Of a DNA stretch of 64,000 nt, positions 36,084-45,021 are shown piece by piece (positions within the stretch are counted from its first letter, which is position 1; each line of letters begins with the position of its first letter). Below the pieces are notes generated by a model that saw only the letters and a program-made list of their open reading frames with translations, was not told the DNA's origin and did no database searches. This stretch comes from Actinomycetaceae bacterium (GTDB lineage Bacteria > Actinomycetota > Actinomycetes > Actinomycetales > Actinomycetaceae). The stretch is taken from NCBI GenBank assembly GCA_028724905.1, contig JAQYTG010000019.1, positions 1 through 64,000 on the forward strand, read 5' to 3'. The position numbers and the translations under genes were made by a program.

Positions 36084-36101
36084 GCGCAGCCTATTTTTCA
36101 A

Positions 36102-36378
36102 TCCGTATGCCGACTTTTAGTTGCTGTGTTTAGTTGCTGTGTTGCAGCGCGCCAGATGCTGAACTTTCCGGTACATCGCGCTTCTCAGCGTACCTTGCTT
36201 CTCTAAGTTTTCCGCGTTTTCAGCGCTCTTCAGTGTGCAAGGCTTTGTGTTAGACATTTCAGCGCGCCAGATGCTGTACTCTGAGTGCTGTATCTGGCGG
36301 TACGTTGAAGTCTCTCGATGCACTGCAAGATCTCTATACATAAGAAAAACCTTCTGTTGGCGTCACGAGATGGCGTAA
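36102..36378. repeat. Intergenic region with a 17-bp direct repeat
   Basis: CAGCGCGCCAGATGCTG occurs at 36145-36161 and 36260-36276, each followed by NACT. TTGCTGTGTTTAG is also duplicated at the left end. No gene was seen. Confidence 0.5.
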
Positions 36379-36466
36379 TAATCATTTTTATGATTAAAAA
36401 ATCATATTTTAATCCATCTTAATGAGCAATAATGAGAAAGTATTTTAATCACTAAAATAGTTAGTG
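36379..36466. promoter_or_regulatory. AT-rich control region upstream of aspA with ordered half-sites
   Basis: Half-sites AATCAT (36380-36385), ATGATT (36390-36395) and AATCAT (36400-36405) are spaced exactly 10 bp apart, forming two overlapping palindromes. A second inverted repeat, CACTAA-AATAG-TTAGTG, lies at 36450-36466. The stretch is strongly AT-rich compared with its surroundings. A regulator that binds one face of the helix is likely, but its identity is unknown. Confidence 0.5.
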
Positions 36467-36715
36467 AATGTAACAGTATCATTGCAGGTAAGGAAGAGCT
36501 GGGAGCGTCAGATGTAGGGTCACCTCCTTTCTGGAACTTTCGTCTGCGGATTCCGCATGGTGTGAGTTCTCAACAATTCTGCATAAGAGCGACCAGCTCT
36601 TCCGGCTCACTACGTGCCAGTACAAGGAGGTGCGGGCACGCATCCACGAGTAGAGACAAACACAGATAGATGCCGGCAAATCGGCAGACCTGAATCGGCA
36701 AGTTCAGAAAGTGGC

Positions 36716-38161
36716 ATGAGGATGGCTGAGCGTATTGAAGTAGATCTTCTCGGCGAAAAAGCAGTACCGGCAGATGCATACTATGGCGTGCAAACGCAGC
36801 GAGCCATTGAAAACTTTCATATCTCCGGCAAAAAAATACAAGATGTGCCAGCGTTCGTGACGGCGATGGTGCAAGTGAAGAAAGCTGTGGCGCTGGCCAA
36901 TGAGGAGCTTCATGTGCTCCCTCACGATATTGCCCAGGCGATTGTGGCAGGTTGCGACGAGATACTCATCAAAGGGCGTTGCATGGATGAATTTCCGATA
37001 GACGTCTTCCAGGGTGGGGCAGGCACGTCGGTCAATATGAACGCCAATGAAGTGGTGGCAAATCTTGCCCTTGAGCTGCTCGGATATGAAAAGGGGCGCT
37101 ACGACGTGATCAACCCCAATGATCACGTCAATAAATGCCAGAGTACAAACGATGCTTATCCCACAGGGTTCAGAGTGGCGACGTTTGCCATGCTACAAGA
37201 CGTCAAGCGGGCAGTGCGCGATCTTGCGCGGTCTTTTGCCAGAAAGGGTGAAGAATTCCACGACATCCTAAAAATGGGGCGCACTCAGCTCCAAGATGCT
37301 GTGCCGATGAGCCTCGGGCAGGAATTTCAGGGCTTTGCCGTAAACGTGAATGAAGAAATTGCGCGCCTTGATACCGCAGGCGACTTGTTGCTTGAAGTGA
37401 ACTTAGGCGCCACAGCTATTGGCACGGGTCTGAACTCTCCCCACGGCTACCCTCAGGTGGCGGCTCGCTGGCTGGCTGACGTCACGGGCTTTGAGATCGT
37501 TTCGGCAGCCAACCTGCTTGAAGCGACCTCTGATAATGGCGCATATCTGGCTGTGCACGCAGCGCTCAAACGTCTGGCCACGAAACTCTCGAAAATCTGT
37601 GACGATCTGCGGCTGCTCTCCTCAGGGCCGCGAGCTGGCTTGAACGAGATTAATCTCCCGCAATTGCAGCCAGGATCGTCGATTATGCCCGCCAAAGTGA
37701 ACCCTGTGATACCTGAAGTGGTGAATCAGGTCTGTTTCAAGGTGATGGGCAATGACGTCACCGTCACTCATGCAGCCGGAGCAGGGCAACTGCAGTTGAA
37801 CGTGATGGAACCAGTGCTTGCGCAATGTATGTTTGAATCTCTTGAGCTGCTCACTCGCGCTATGGATACGCTGCGTGAATTGTGCGTAGACGGCATCACG
37901 GCTAATCCAGAGGTGTGTGAGGCATACGTGATGCATTCAATTGGTATCGTCACGTACCTCAACGACATTATTGGCCACCACAACGGGGATCTCGTTGGGA
38001 AAGAAGCTGCCCGCACTGGAAAATCGGTGAAAGAGATAGTGGTGCAGATGGGGCTGATGACGGCAGAAGAAGTGGATGCCACGCTCACGGCTGAGAAGTT
38101 CTTGCATCCGGTGTACAACGGCAAAATCTACTCAGATTCAGATAGGGGGCTGCCGCAGTAG
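36716..38161 (+). CDS. aspA: Aspartate ammonia-lyase
   Basis: A 481-residue fumarase/aspartase-superfamily enzyme that converts L-aspartate to fumarate and ammonia. It begins [20 protein letters not shown], as aspartases do, contains the substrate-binding [19 protein letters not shown] and the signature loop [15 protein letters not shown] with the catalytic Ser. Fumarases share the fold, but the N-terminal wording and the Dcu carrier that follows favour aspartase. The start at 36716 fits GAAAG; an open frame extends upstream to 36614 without a site. With the carrier downstream (240 bp away) it would supply fumarate as electron acceptor and exchange aspartate for succinate. Confidence 0.93.
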   Translation: MRMAERIEVDLLGEKAVPADAYYGVQTQRAIENFHISGKKIQDVPAFVTAMVQVKKAVALANEELHVLPHDIAQAIVAGCDEILIKGRCMDEFPIDVFQGGAGTSVNMNANEVVANLALELLGYEKGRYDVINPNDHVNKCQSTNDAYPTGFRVATFAMLQDVKRAVRDLARSFARKGEEFHDILKMGRTQLQDAVPMSLGQEFQGFAVNVNEEIARLDTAGDLLLEVNLGATAIGTGLNSPHGYPQVAARWLADVTGFEIVSAANLLEATSDNGAYLAVHAALKRLATKLSKICDDLRLLSSGPRAGLNEINLPQLQPGSSIMPAKVNPVIPEVVNQVCFKVMGNDVTVTHAAGAGQLQLNVMEPVLAQCMFESLELLTRAMDTLRELCVDGITANPEVCEAYVMHSIGIVTYLNDIIGHHNGDLVGKEAARTGKSVKEIVVQMGLMTAEEVDATLTAEKFLHPVYNGKIYSDSDRGLPQ

Positions 38162-38198
38162 GTGTAGCTGAGGAGCTCCTTATGCGGCTGCGGTACCT

Positions 38199-38264
38199 GT
38201 GTGCGAAAACCCCATGTGTGAAACCCCGTGTGTGAAACTCCATGTGCGAAAACCCATGTGTGAG
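38199..38264. repeat. Short tandem repeat between aspA and the Dcu gene
   Basis: Five imperfect units of about 14-17 bp, near ATGTGTGAAACCCC. The preceding AGGAGCTCCT (38172-38181) is a 10-bp palindrome. Whether the array affects expression of the carrier is unknown. Confidence 0.6.
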
Positions 38265-38401
38265 AACTTTCCTCCTGCAGCGGGTGGTGTACGTGAGAGT
38301 TGCGGTATGCGCGCGTGACGGCGAGTGCGCACCAATCGCGTCCATCAAAGCGCGCATGAACCAGGGCGCGCATCAATAAAGTATGAAGAGAAGATGTGTA
38401 T

Positions 38402-39859
38402 ATGGATTGGATTCTATTTACTGAGCTGGCTGTGATGCTGGTCTGCATCTGGCTGGGATCTCGCAGCGGAGGAATTTCACTCGGTTTCTGGGGAGGGGTA
38501 GGCCTAGTCGTCTTGGCGTTCGTATTTCGGGAAGCGCCAGCCGAGCCTCCGATCGACGTCATGCTCATTATTCTGGCCGTCACGTGTGCGACGGCCACGA
38601 TGCAGGCAGCTGGCGGTATTGATTTTCTGGTGACAATCGCACAGGCGATTATCAAGAAATATCCCTCGCGGATTACGTTCGTAGCGCCACTAGTTTCCTA
38701 TATTTTCACATTTGCAGCTGGCACAGGGCACATTCTATATCCACTACTGCCGGTGATCCACGATACTGCTTTACGCAATGGCATCCGCCCAGAACGGCCG
38801 ATGACGGTGTCCGTCGTAGCATCGTTGCAAGGAATTACGGCGAGCCCAGTTTCAGCAGCAATGGCTGCACTCATCGTGATCGTCGAGCCACTTGGCTTCT
38901 CGCTTCACCATATTCTTATGATCGCCGTGCCGTCTACGATTATCGGGGTGCTGGCATCGGCCGCCGTGATGATGAAATGGGGTAAAGAACTGGAAGACGA
39001 TCCTGAATTCCAGCGGCGCGTGGCCAGCGGCGAGGTGGAAGACATCCCAGCCCTCGTGAAAATTCAGAGGCTTTCCAAGCGCGAAAAGATCTCTATGGAT
39101 GAGGCGATGGGGAGGCTCGGCATTGATCCTAGTGTGCTGAGCGCCGCGGTTGCTGAGGGGCACGCGAAAGCTAGCGCGGTATCAGACGCAGTGGCCAGAG
39201 AAAATGGGGCTCGCGCAGGTTCAGGAAAAATGACGACTTTTATTTTCCTGTTCTCGGTGGTGCTCGTTGTGGTTTTGGCGGCAGTGCCCTCGTGGCGGCC
39301 CCTCGATGCTGACGGGAAACCAATTTCAGTGGCCATCACTATCCAGTTCATTATGCTCTCAGCAGCGGCGCTCATGTGCGTGCTGACCAAAGTAAAAGTC
39401 AAAGCAATTGTGGATAGCGCCATCGCCAAGACTGGCCTTGTGGCATTGGTGGGAATTTTTGGTTTGGCCTGGCTAGGGCTCACCGTGATTGAAGCGAATG
39501 AAGAGACGATTGTGGCGGGCTTGAAAGAAATGGTAACGGTGTATCCCTGGACGTTCGCCATTGCCGTTTTTGCCTGCTCCATTTTGCTTTTCTCGCAAGC
39601 ATCCACCACCCGCACGCTCTTCCCGCTGGGCGTGACTCTCGGCCTCGGGGCGCCGGCCCTCACTGCTATGTGGCCTGCGGTCAATGGCGCGTTCTTCCTG
39701 CCCACCTACGGCACAATCGTGGCTGCGCTCAACTTCGACCGCACCGGAACGACGAAGATCGGAAAACTCGTGCTGAACCATTCGTTCATGGTGCCAGGGC
39801 TGGTGGCTGTTGTCGCTGCCGTTACGGCTGGTTTTGGCATCTCGGCCTGGGTTGGCTAG
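38402..39859 (+). CDS. Anaerobic C4-dicarboxylate carrier, DcuA/DcuB family
   Basis: A 485-residue inner-membrane antiporter with about ten helices. It closely follows the DcuA/DcuB pattern: CIWLGSRSGGISLGFWGG, VFREAPAEPPIDVMLIILAV, TFAAGTGHILYPLLPVIHD and NGIRPERPMTVSVVA. A central cytoplasmic loop of about 90 residues (EDDPEFQRRVASGEVED to RENGARAGSG) matches the long loop of the family. Such carriers exchange fumarate, malate or aspartate for succinate during anaerobic growth. ATG at 38402 is preferred over GTG at 38396 because of AAGAGAAG upstream. It acts with aspA. Confidence 0.92.
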   Translation: MDWILFTELAVMLVCIWLGSRSGGISLGFWGGVGLVVLAFVFREAPAEPPIDVMLIILAVTCATATMQAAGGIDFLVTIAQAIIKKYPSRITFVAPLVSYIFTFAAGTGHILYPLLPVIHDTALRNGIRPERPMTVSVVASLQGITASPVSAAMAALIVIVEPLGFSLHHILMIAVPSTIIGVLASAAVMMKWGKELEDDPEFQRRVASGEVEDIPALVKIQRLSKREKISMDEAMGRLGIDPSVLSAAVAEGHAKASAVSDAVARENGARAGSGKMTTFIFLFSVVLVVVLAAVPSWRPLDADGKPISVAITIQFIMLSAAALMCVLTKVKVKAIVDSAIAKTGLVALVGIFGLAWLGLTVIEANEETIVAGLKEMVTVYPWTFAIAVFACSILLFSQASTTRTLFPLGVTLGLGAPALTAMWPAVNGAFFLPTYGTIVAALNFDRTGTTKIGKLVLNHSFMVPGLVAVVAAVTAGFGISAWVG

Positions 39860-40290
39860 ATGTGCGAGCATCAACTAGCGGTGACGGCGTTTGGATGGGA
39901 TTTTGACTTGGTGTTTGGATGGTTTCTGAACCGCTGTTTGCGGATGGCCTCTGAACCGCCGCGTTGGTAGCGGGTGGGTAACTAACCCAGTGACAGCACA
40001 AAAGCAGACTGAAGCGAATGGGTATCCACCGGTGGCGTCACAAAAAAGATTCTGAACATATCCGAAGCAGACTGGCAGCATCACGCACTAGGGAGGGTCA
40101 CTGGCAACTGTGCGTGACTTCAGGTATGGAAGCACGCCAACGGTGCGCTAGCGAAACCGGCACTAGCAGTTGAAGCAGCTACAGGCGCCTATGTAAATAA
40201 GCACAAAACGTTGAATGTGGCGATCGCAGAGCGGTCAAAACGAGCATATAACGATTGCAATTTAGATAATGACGATCAAAGGAGCTCACA
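39860..40290. other. Intergenic region after the Dcu gene
   Basis: A 430-bp gap with GTGACGGC near 39882 and a short duplication (TTTGGATGG and TCTGAACCGC) at 39890-39960. A likely -10 element TAGATAATG lies near 40264, followed by the ribosome site AAAGGAG of the next gene. Confidence 0.45.
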
Positions 40291-41649
40291 ATGAGTACCG
40301 ATATTGATATTTCATCTCAGCCAGTTCCCCCGTTTTCGGGGTATTCTCAGCACTTGGCAAAGCGCACCGATGAGCTGCGGCAAACGAGTAGGTTTGAGAT
40401 GATCGAGCGCCAGGGCGCGCCTGAGGAACTGGTGGCTGAACTGGAAGAATGCGTGGATGCTCTAAGCTCGGAGATCACCGAGATGTCGCATTTCCTCCAT
40501 GAGAATCCGGAACTCGGCTTTGAAGAATACAAGGCACTGGAGCAGTTTCAAGCCCATCTTCAAGAGCATGGCATCGCGGTGAAGACCGGCGTCTACGGCG
40601 TCACTACAGCATTTGAAGCCCAGGTGGGTGACGGCACTGGCCCTGCTATCGCCATTCTCTCCGAATATGATGCTCTGCCGGAAATTGGCCATGCGTGTGG
40701 GCATTGCGTGATGGGATCTGCGGGCATGGGAGCTTTCCTCGCTTTGGCTCAGCTGCTCGAAAAGAATCCTCAGGCTTTTCAGGGCACGGTGAAGTTTATT
40801 GGTACTCCGGCAGAAGAGGGGAAATCTGGCAAGGCCGTGATGATACAGGGAGGTGCTTTCGGCCCCGAGGATATGGATGCGGCCATTATGTTTCACTCCT
40901 ATGGGTACGATTTGGCAAATCAGACATGGCTCGGGCGGCGTACCCTCACTGTGCATTTTCATGGAGTGGCGGCGCACGCATCGTCGCAGCCGTGGATGGG
41001 GCGCAATGCTCTCGATGCCGCCGTTTTGGCATATCAAGGCCTCGCCGCGTTGCGCCAACAAATGCCGCCAGAGGATCGCATCCACGAAATCATTACCGAA
41101 GGTGGTACGCGCCAGTCGATTATCACCGAGCATTCCACGATGAAGTTCTATATACGTTCGAAATTCCCAGACACTTTGCGGGATCTTTCCCTCAGGGTGG
41201 AAAACGTGATGAAAGGCGCGGCCTTGATGACGGGCTGTGGCGTGGAGGTGCTGTGGGATGAGAGTCCGGCGACTCTGCCAGTGCGCTCAAACCACGAGCT
41301 GGAATCGCGGTGGGTGAAAGCGCAGCGGCGGCGCGGGCGCGATCCGTTGCCGCACGGAATTGTGTCGGAGACGCTCGCGGCATCCACTGATTTTGGCAAC
41401 GTCTCCTATCGGGTGCCAGGGATCCAGCCGCTCGTCAAAGTGAGCGCTGAGGATGTGGCTCTGCATACGCGCGCTATGGCGCAGGCGGCAGGCTCCACTC
41501 AAGGAGATATAGCCGCTATTGACGGTGCCTTTGGGCTGGCTGCTGTAGCTCTCGATTTCTTGTGTGACGCCGAGCTCAGGCAGGCTGTGCGCGAAGAGTT
41601 TGAGGCTGACGGCGGCTACATGGATGCGCAGGAGCTTCTGGCTGCCTAG
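40291..41649 (+). CDS. M20-family amidohydrolase (AbgB/M20D2 type)
   Basis: A 452-residue zinc-dependent hydrolase. Metal-site marks are SEYDALPEIGHACGH, with Asp and His ligands and the Cys variant of the family, GTPAEEGKSGK with the catalytic Glu pair, and a late His in the LVKVSAEDVALHTRA region. The dimerisation domain (HFHGVAAHASSQPWMGRNALDA) is intact. Relatives split p-aminobenzoyl-glutamate or dipeptides with basic residues. AAAGGAG precedes the ATG. The semialdehyde dehydrogenase 260 bp downstream on the same strand may act on a released amine or acid, but no pathway can be named. Confidence 0.85.
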   Translation: MSTDIDISSQPVPPFSGYSQHLAKRTDELRQTSRFEMIERQGAPEELVAELEECVDALSSEITEMSHFLHENPELGFEEYKALEQFQAHLQEHGIAVKTGVYGVTTAFEAQVGDGTGPAIAILSEYDALPEIGHACGHCVMGSAGMGAFLALAQLLEKNPQAFQGTVKFIGTPAEEGKSGKAVMIQGGAFGPEDMDAAIMFHSYGYDLANQTWLGRRTLTVHFHGVAAHASSQPWMGRNALDAAVLAYQGLAALRQQMPPEDRIHEIITEGGTRQSIITEHSTMKFYIRSKFPDTLRDLSLRVENVMKGAALMTGCGVEVLWDESPATLPVRSNHELESRWVKAQRRRGRDPLPHGIVSETLAASTDFGNVSYRVPGIQPLVKVSAEDVALHTRAMAQAAGSTQGDIAAIDGAFGLAAVALDFLCDAELRQAVREEFEADGGYMDAQELLAA

Positions 41650-41717
41650 CAAAACTAGCTGCTTGCTAGCAAAGTTAGCCGCCCGTCGGTATCAACCAGA
41701 CCGGCAAAATTGGCCAC

Positions 41718-41758
41718 CCGATAGTATTAACCTCCCCAAGCAGGATTGATACTATCGG
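41718..41758. promoter_or_regulatory. Inverted repeat between amidohydrolase and dehydrogenase genes
   Basis: Perfect 10-bp arms CCGATAGTAT (41718-41727) and ATACTATCGG (41749-41758) with a 21-base loop. The absence of a T-run makes it as likely an operator of the dehydrogenase gene as a terminator. Confidence 0.5.
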
Positions 41759-41908
41759 CGGCGGCTGCCGCAAACGGCTGATATGATCGGTAGCTAGCAC
41801 TCCTTGTGATAATGCAAAGAAGCAGCTCAGATAAATGCAAGGGATCCGCGAGTTTCCTGGAGAATACCACGGCGTAAACAATATGGCGGATATGAGAGAG
41901 ATGAGGGC

Positions 41909-43390
41909 ATGATGGCGATCAACATTCCATCAGCGGCGCGTGATGTATTGGAGCGCTTAGATCCTACACACGGACTGTGGATTAACGGCGAGCAGCGGGC
42001 AGCGAGCAATGGTGAGACATTCGCCGTCTTCGACCCAGCCACTGAAGAAGAAATTACTCAGGTTTCCAGCGCCTCTGTCGAAGATGCCACAGCCGCGGTG
42101 GATGCGGCTGCGGCTGCCTTTGAGAGCTGGCGAGATACGGCACCTCGGGTGCGCGGAGAAATTTTGCGCGCGGCGTGGCGCCTTATGATAGAGCGCCAGG
42201 ACGAGTTGGCGGCTTTGATGAGCTGGGAGAATGGTAAATCTATCAGCGATTCGCTCGCCGAGGTGAGCTACGCTGCCGAGTTTTTCCGGTGGTTTTCTGA
42301 AGAGGCAGTGCGCTCTGAGGGGGATTACGCCATTCCACCGGCGGGTGGAACCCGCACTCTCGTCACCCATCATCCGGTGGGAGTGGCGGCATTGGTGACG
42401 CCGTGGAATTTCCCTGAGGCGATGGCCACCCGCAAAATCGGGCCGGCTCTGGCTGCGGGATGTACAGTGGTGCTCAAACCGGCTTCAGAGACTCCGCTCA
42501 GTGCCCTGGCCGTGATGGCGATTCTCGCTGAGGCGGGCGTGCCAGATGGCGTGGTAAACGTGGTGCCTTCACGCCATTCTGCCGATATCTCCTCTGCATG
42601 GTTGAGTGATGATCGCGTGCGCATGATGAGCTTCACCGGCTCTACGGGTGTGGGAATTTCACTCTTGGAGCAGGCAGCTAAGCGGGTCGTGAATACCGGA
42701 ATGGAGCTCGGCGGCAATGCCCCGTTTATTGTGGGACCCACTGCTGATATCGACGCCGCTATAGACGGTGCGATGGTGGCAAAGTTCCGCAATGGCGGGC
42801 AGGCGTGCACCGCGGCAAACCGTTTCTACGTGCATGAATCGTTGATCGACGAGTTTTTGCGCAAATTTGCCCAGCGGGTGAAAGCCCTGAAAGTGGGCTC
42901 TGCTTTCGTCGAAGGAGCACAGATCGGGCCGGTAGTAAACGCCAAGGCTCGCACGAAGATTAATGCTTTGATCGAGGAGGCGCTCGCTGCGGGTGCTCAG
43001 GTATACGCCCAGGCTGAGCTTCCTGAGGGAGATAGTGGTTTCTTCGTAGCGCCGCAGATCGTGCAGGTGCCGAGCAGTGATTCGCCGCTTTTCACCAACG
43101 AGATTTTTGGGCCGGTGGCTCCAGTGATCTCTTGGGCGGATGACGCCGAGCTGCTCGCCAAGGTGAATCGCACAGAAGCTGGTCTTGCGGGCTACATTTT
43201 CGGCGAGTTGCAGTGGTGTTTGAAACTAGGAGAGAAGATCGAGGTGGGGATGCTCGGCGTCAATCGTGGTCTAGTATCCGATCCGGCGGCGCCATTCGGC
43301 GGCTACAAACAGTCTGGTATTGGGCGTGAGGGCGCCCGAGAGGGAATCCGCGAATTTCAGGAGACGCAGTATTTCTCGGTGGCGTGGTAA
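41909..43390 (+). CDS. NAD(P)-dependent succinate-semialdehyde-type aldehyde dehydrogenase
   Basis: A 493-residue aldehyde dehydrogenase. The nucleotide-binding stretch is VTPWNFPEAMATRKIGPALA with VLKPASETPLSA; the base Glu is in MELGGNAPFIV and the nucleophilic Cys in RNGGQACTAANRF, both in place. The wording is that of the GabD branch, which oxidises succinate semialdehyde to succinate, although related enzymes take glutarate semialdehyde or lactaldehyde. Two adjacent ATGs (41909, 41912) follow GAGAG. It would feed succinate towards the anaerobic C4 metabolism encoded upstream. Confidence 0.88.
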   Translation: MMAINIPSAARDVLERLDPTHGLWINGEQRAASNGETFAVFDPATEEEITQVSSASVEDATAAVDAAAAAFESWRDTAPRVRGEILRAAWRLMIERQDELAALMSWENGKSISDSLAEVSYAAEFFRWFSEEAVRSEGDYAIPPAGGTRTLVTHHPVGVAALVTPWNFPEAMATRKIGPALAAGCTVVLKPASETPLSALAVMAILAEAGVPDGVVNVVPSRHSADISSAWLSDDRVRMMSFTGSTGVGISLLEQAAKRVVNTGMELGGNAPFIVGPTADIDAAIDGAMVAKFRNGGQACTAANRFYVHESLIDEFLRKFAQRVKALKVGSAFVEGAQIGPVVNAKARTKINALIEEALAAGAQVYAQAELPEGDSGFFVAPQIVQVPSSDSPLFTNEIFGPVAPVISWADDAELLAKVNRTEAGLAGYIFGELQWCLKLGEKIEVGMLGVNRGLVSDPAAPFGGYKQSGIGREGAREGIREFQETQYFSVAW

Positions 43391-43552
43391 AACCTAGCTG
43401 CAAACCCAGGCGAATAAAGCAGGTGAGAAACCTAGACGGCTATCGCAGACGGCTCAACCACAGTAAATAACGGCATAGCGGATCACACAGCGAGCAGACG
43501 CCGTAGATTACGCAGCGAGCAGACACCCCACCTCGCTAGTCCGTCTCAGTGG

Positions 43553-44869
43553 TCAGTTGCTGCTCAGATAGCCGATGAGCTCTAGCAGATGAGTGACGTC
43601 GTGGCTGGTGTACTGCTTGCAGGCTTCCGCCACGGAACTCATCTGATCCATTGCGCCGCCCCACTGTTCGATAGCATCGACGATCATAGGAATGAGCGGT
43701 CTGGCATCGAGAGGCATGGTGGGGGCTTGAGCCTGAATGATCGGCGTCATCTGCTTTGGAATGACGATCATGCGCATAGCGGCTTCGATTGAGGCAGCTG
43801 CCTGAGAGAGGAGATTCTGCAGGTTGCTTTGTGAACGCGCCAGTGCCGTCACGCCGTCTTCTAAGGCTTCTCGCAAGAGGCTGATCTCGTCGTGGTTGAG
43901 AGCATGAGCGGCCTCACCGCCGTCAATCACCTCCGCTAAGAACTGGGCGAGCATCGTGGTGTGAAGTCGGCTGAGCGCAATCTGGAAGCGGTTCTGCGCC
44001 ACAGTGAAGCGCAACTCCCGCAGCGAGTGAGCCAGCTCCGCTAGATAAGAGTTGATCATCATCTGCATTTGCTGCCACACATCTACCGTCTGTTTTACTG
44101 TGGCGAGCTCTGGTCGGGTGAGCATAATAGCTAAATCAGCGGGTATGGCATCGCTGGCAGCCTGCTGTTGCAGAGAATCGCTGGCGGCCTGGAGCTGCCC
44201 AGAGAGCTTGGCAAGCTCATCCATGCGCACCATCCAGGAGTTGAGCTCATCGAAGATGAAATGCACTGTGCGCAGCATATTCGCTTCGTCGCCCCAGGCG
44301 TCGTCTCGCCGAGCAATTCCGGCGCTGGCGGCTTCCCTCGCAGCCACCTCTTCAGGCAGCGCTTCATACATGAAGTCGTCGTAGCTGGCGTATCCCGCTC
44401 CGGCCAGCAGTTCCAGGATTGTGTTTGCTCCCACCACCGCGGCATCGTGCCGATTCATACCGTCGTTGCGGGCGAGCAATTCAGCATCGAAAGCCTGAGC
44501 ATAGATAGCGTCGGCGGCGTCAAAAAGCCCCTGCACCATCGGACGAGTGCGCACGGAAAGATATCCGCCGTCACGCATCGGAGTGATAGTGGCGAACACG
44601 TCGTAGCGTGAACCGTCTGCGGCGAGGTTGTGCACGTAGGCAGCAAACGGTTTACCAGCCTCTAAGGTGGCCCACATCGCGTAAAAAGCTCCGCCAGGCA
44701 TCAGCGGATGGCGGATAATGTTGTGTGGCGATCCCACCAGCTGCTCGCGCGAATAGCGAGAGAGACGGGTGAAAACGCTGTTTGAGCGTTCGATCACGCC
44801 TTTGGAATCCGTGGTGGAGAAGAAGAGTTCATCCACACCTACGTCGTGTTGAGCGCCAGTTGGTTCCAT
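43553..44869 (-). CDS. Aer-like PAS sensor protein without output domain
   Basis: A 438-residue soluble protein. Residues 10-110 are a PAS domain very like that of the aerotaxis receptor Aer, which binds FAD: FSTTDSKGVIERSNSVFTRL, then the Aer-type SPHNIIRHPLMPGGAFYAMW and FATITPMRDGGYLSVR. The rest is helical, with a coiled region (LAKLSGQLQAASDSLQQQ) and no transmembrane helix, HAMP, methyl-accepting, kinase or cyclase domain. AGGGGAAATT precedes ATG at 44869; an open frame to 44938 has no site. Its gene follows the nicotinamidase-like gene on the same strand, 152 bp away. A redox- or oxygen-sensing role is inferred from the PAS domain; the output is unknown. Confidence 0.78.
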   Translation of the reverse strand: MEPTGAQHDVGVDELFFSTTDSKGVIERSNSVFTRLSRYSREQLVGSPHNIIRHPLMPGGAFYAMWATLEAGKPFAAYVHNLAADGSRYDVFATITPMRDGGYLSVRTRPMVQGLFDAADAIYAQAFDAELLARNDGMNRHDAAVVGANTILELLAGAGYASYDDFMYEALPEEVAAREAASAGIARRDDAWGDEANMLRTVHFIFDELNSWMVRMDELAKLSGQLQAASDSLQQQAASDAIPADLAIMLTRPELATVKQTVDVWQQMQMMINSYLAELAHSLRELRFTVAQNRFQIALSRLHTTMLAQFLAEVIDGGEAAHALNHDEISLLREALEDGVTALARSQSNLQNLLSQAAASIEAAMRMIVIPKQMTPIIQAQAPTMPLDARPLIPMIVDAIEQWGGAMDQMSSVAEACKQYTSHDVTHLLELIGYLSSN

Positions 44870-45021
44870 AATTTCCCCTGTGTGAGTGGCCGTTCCTCGC
44901 TGCAGGTGCGTAGGTGCAGCGCTGTACAACCCCCTCAAATTCTTGCGTTAATGATGCTAATGATGCTGAGCCTAATGACGCTGAACGGCATTTTCATACA
45001 CGTGTCGCTACATCAAAATGC

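Noticed and set aside
38128..38655. 175-codon minus-strand frame upstream of the Dcu gene
   Set aside because: It overlaps the start of the carrier gene antisense and the TGTGTGAAAC repeats.
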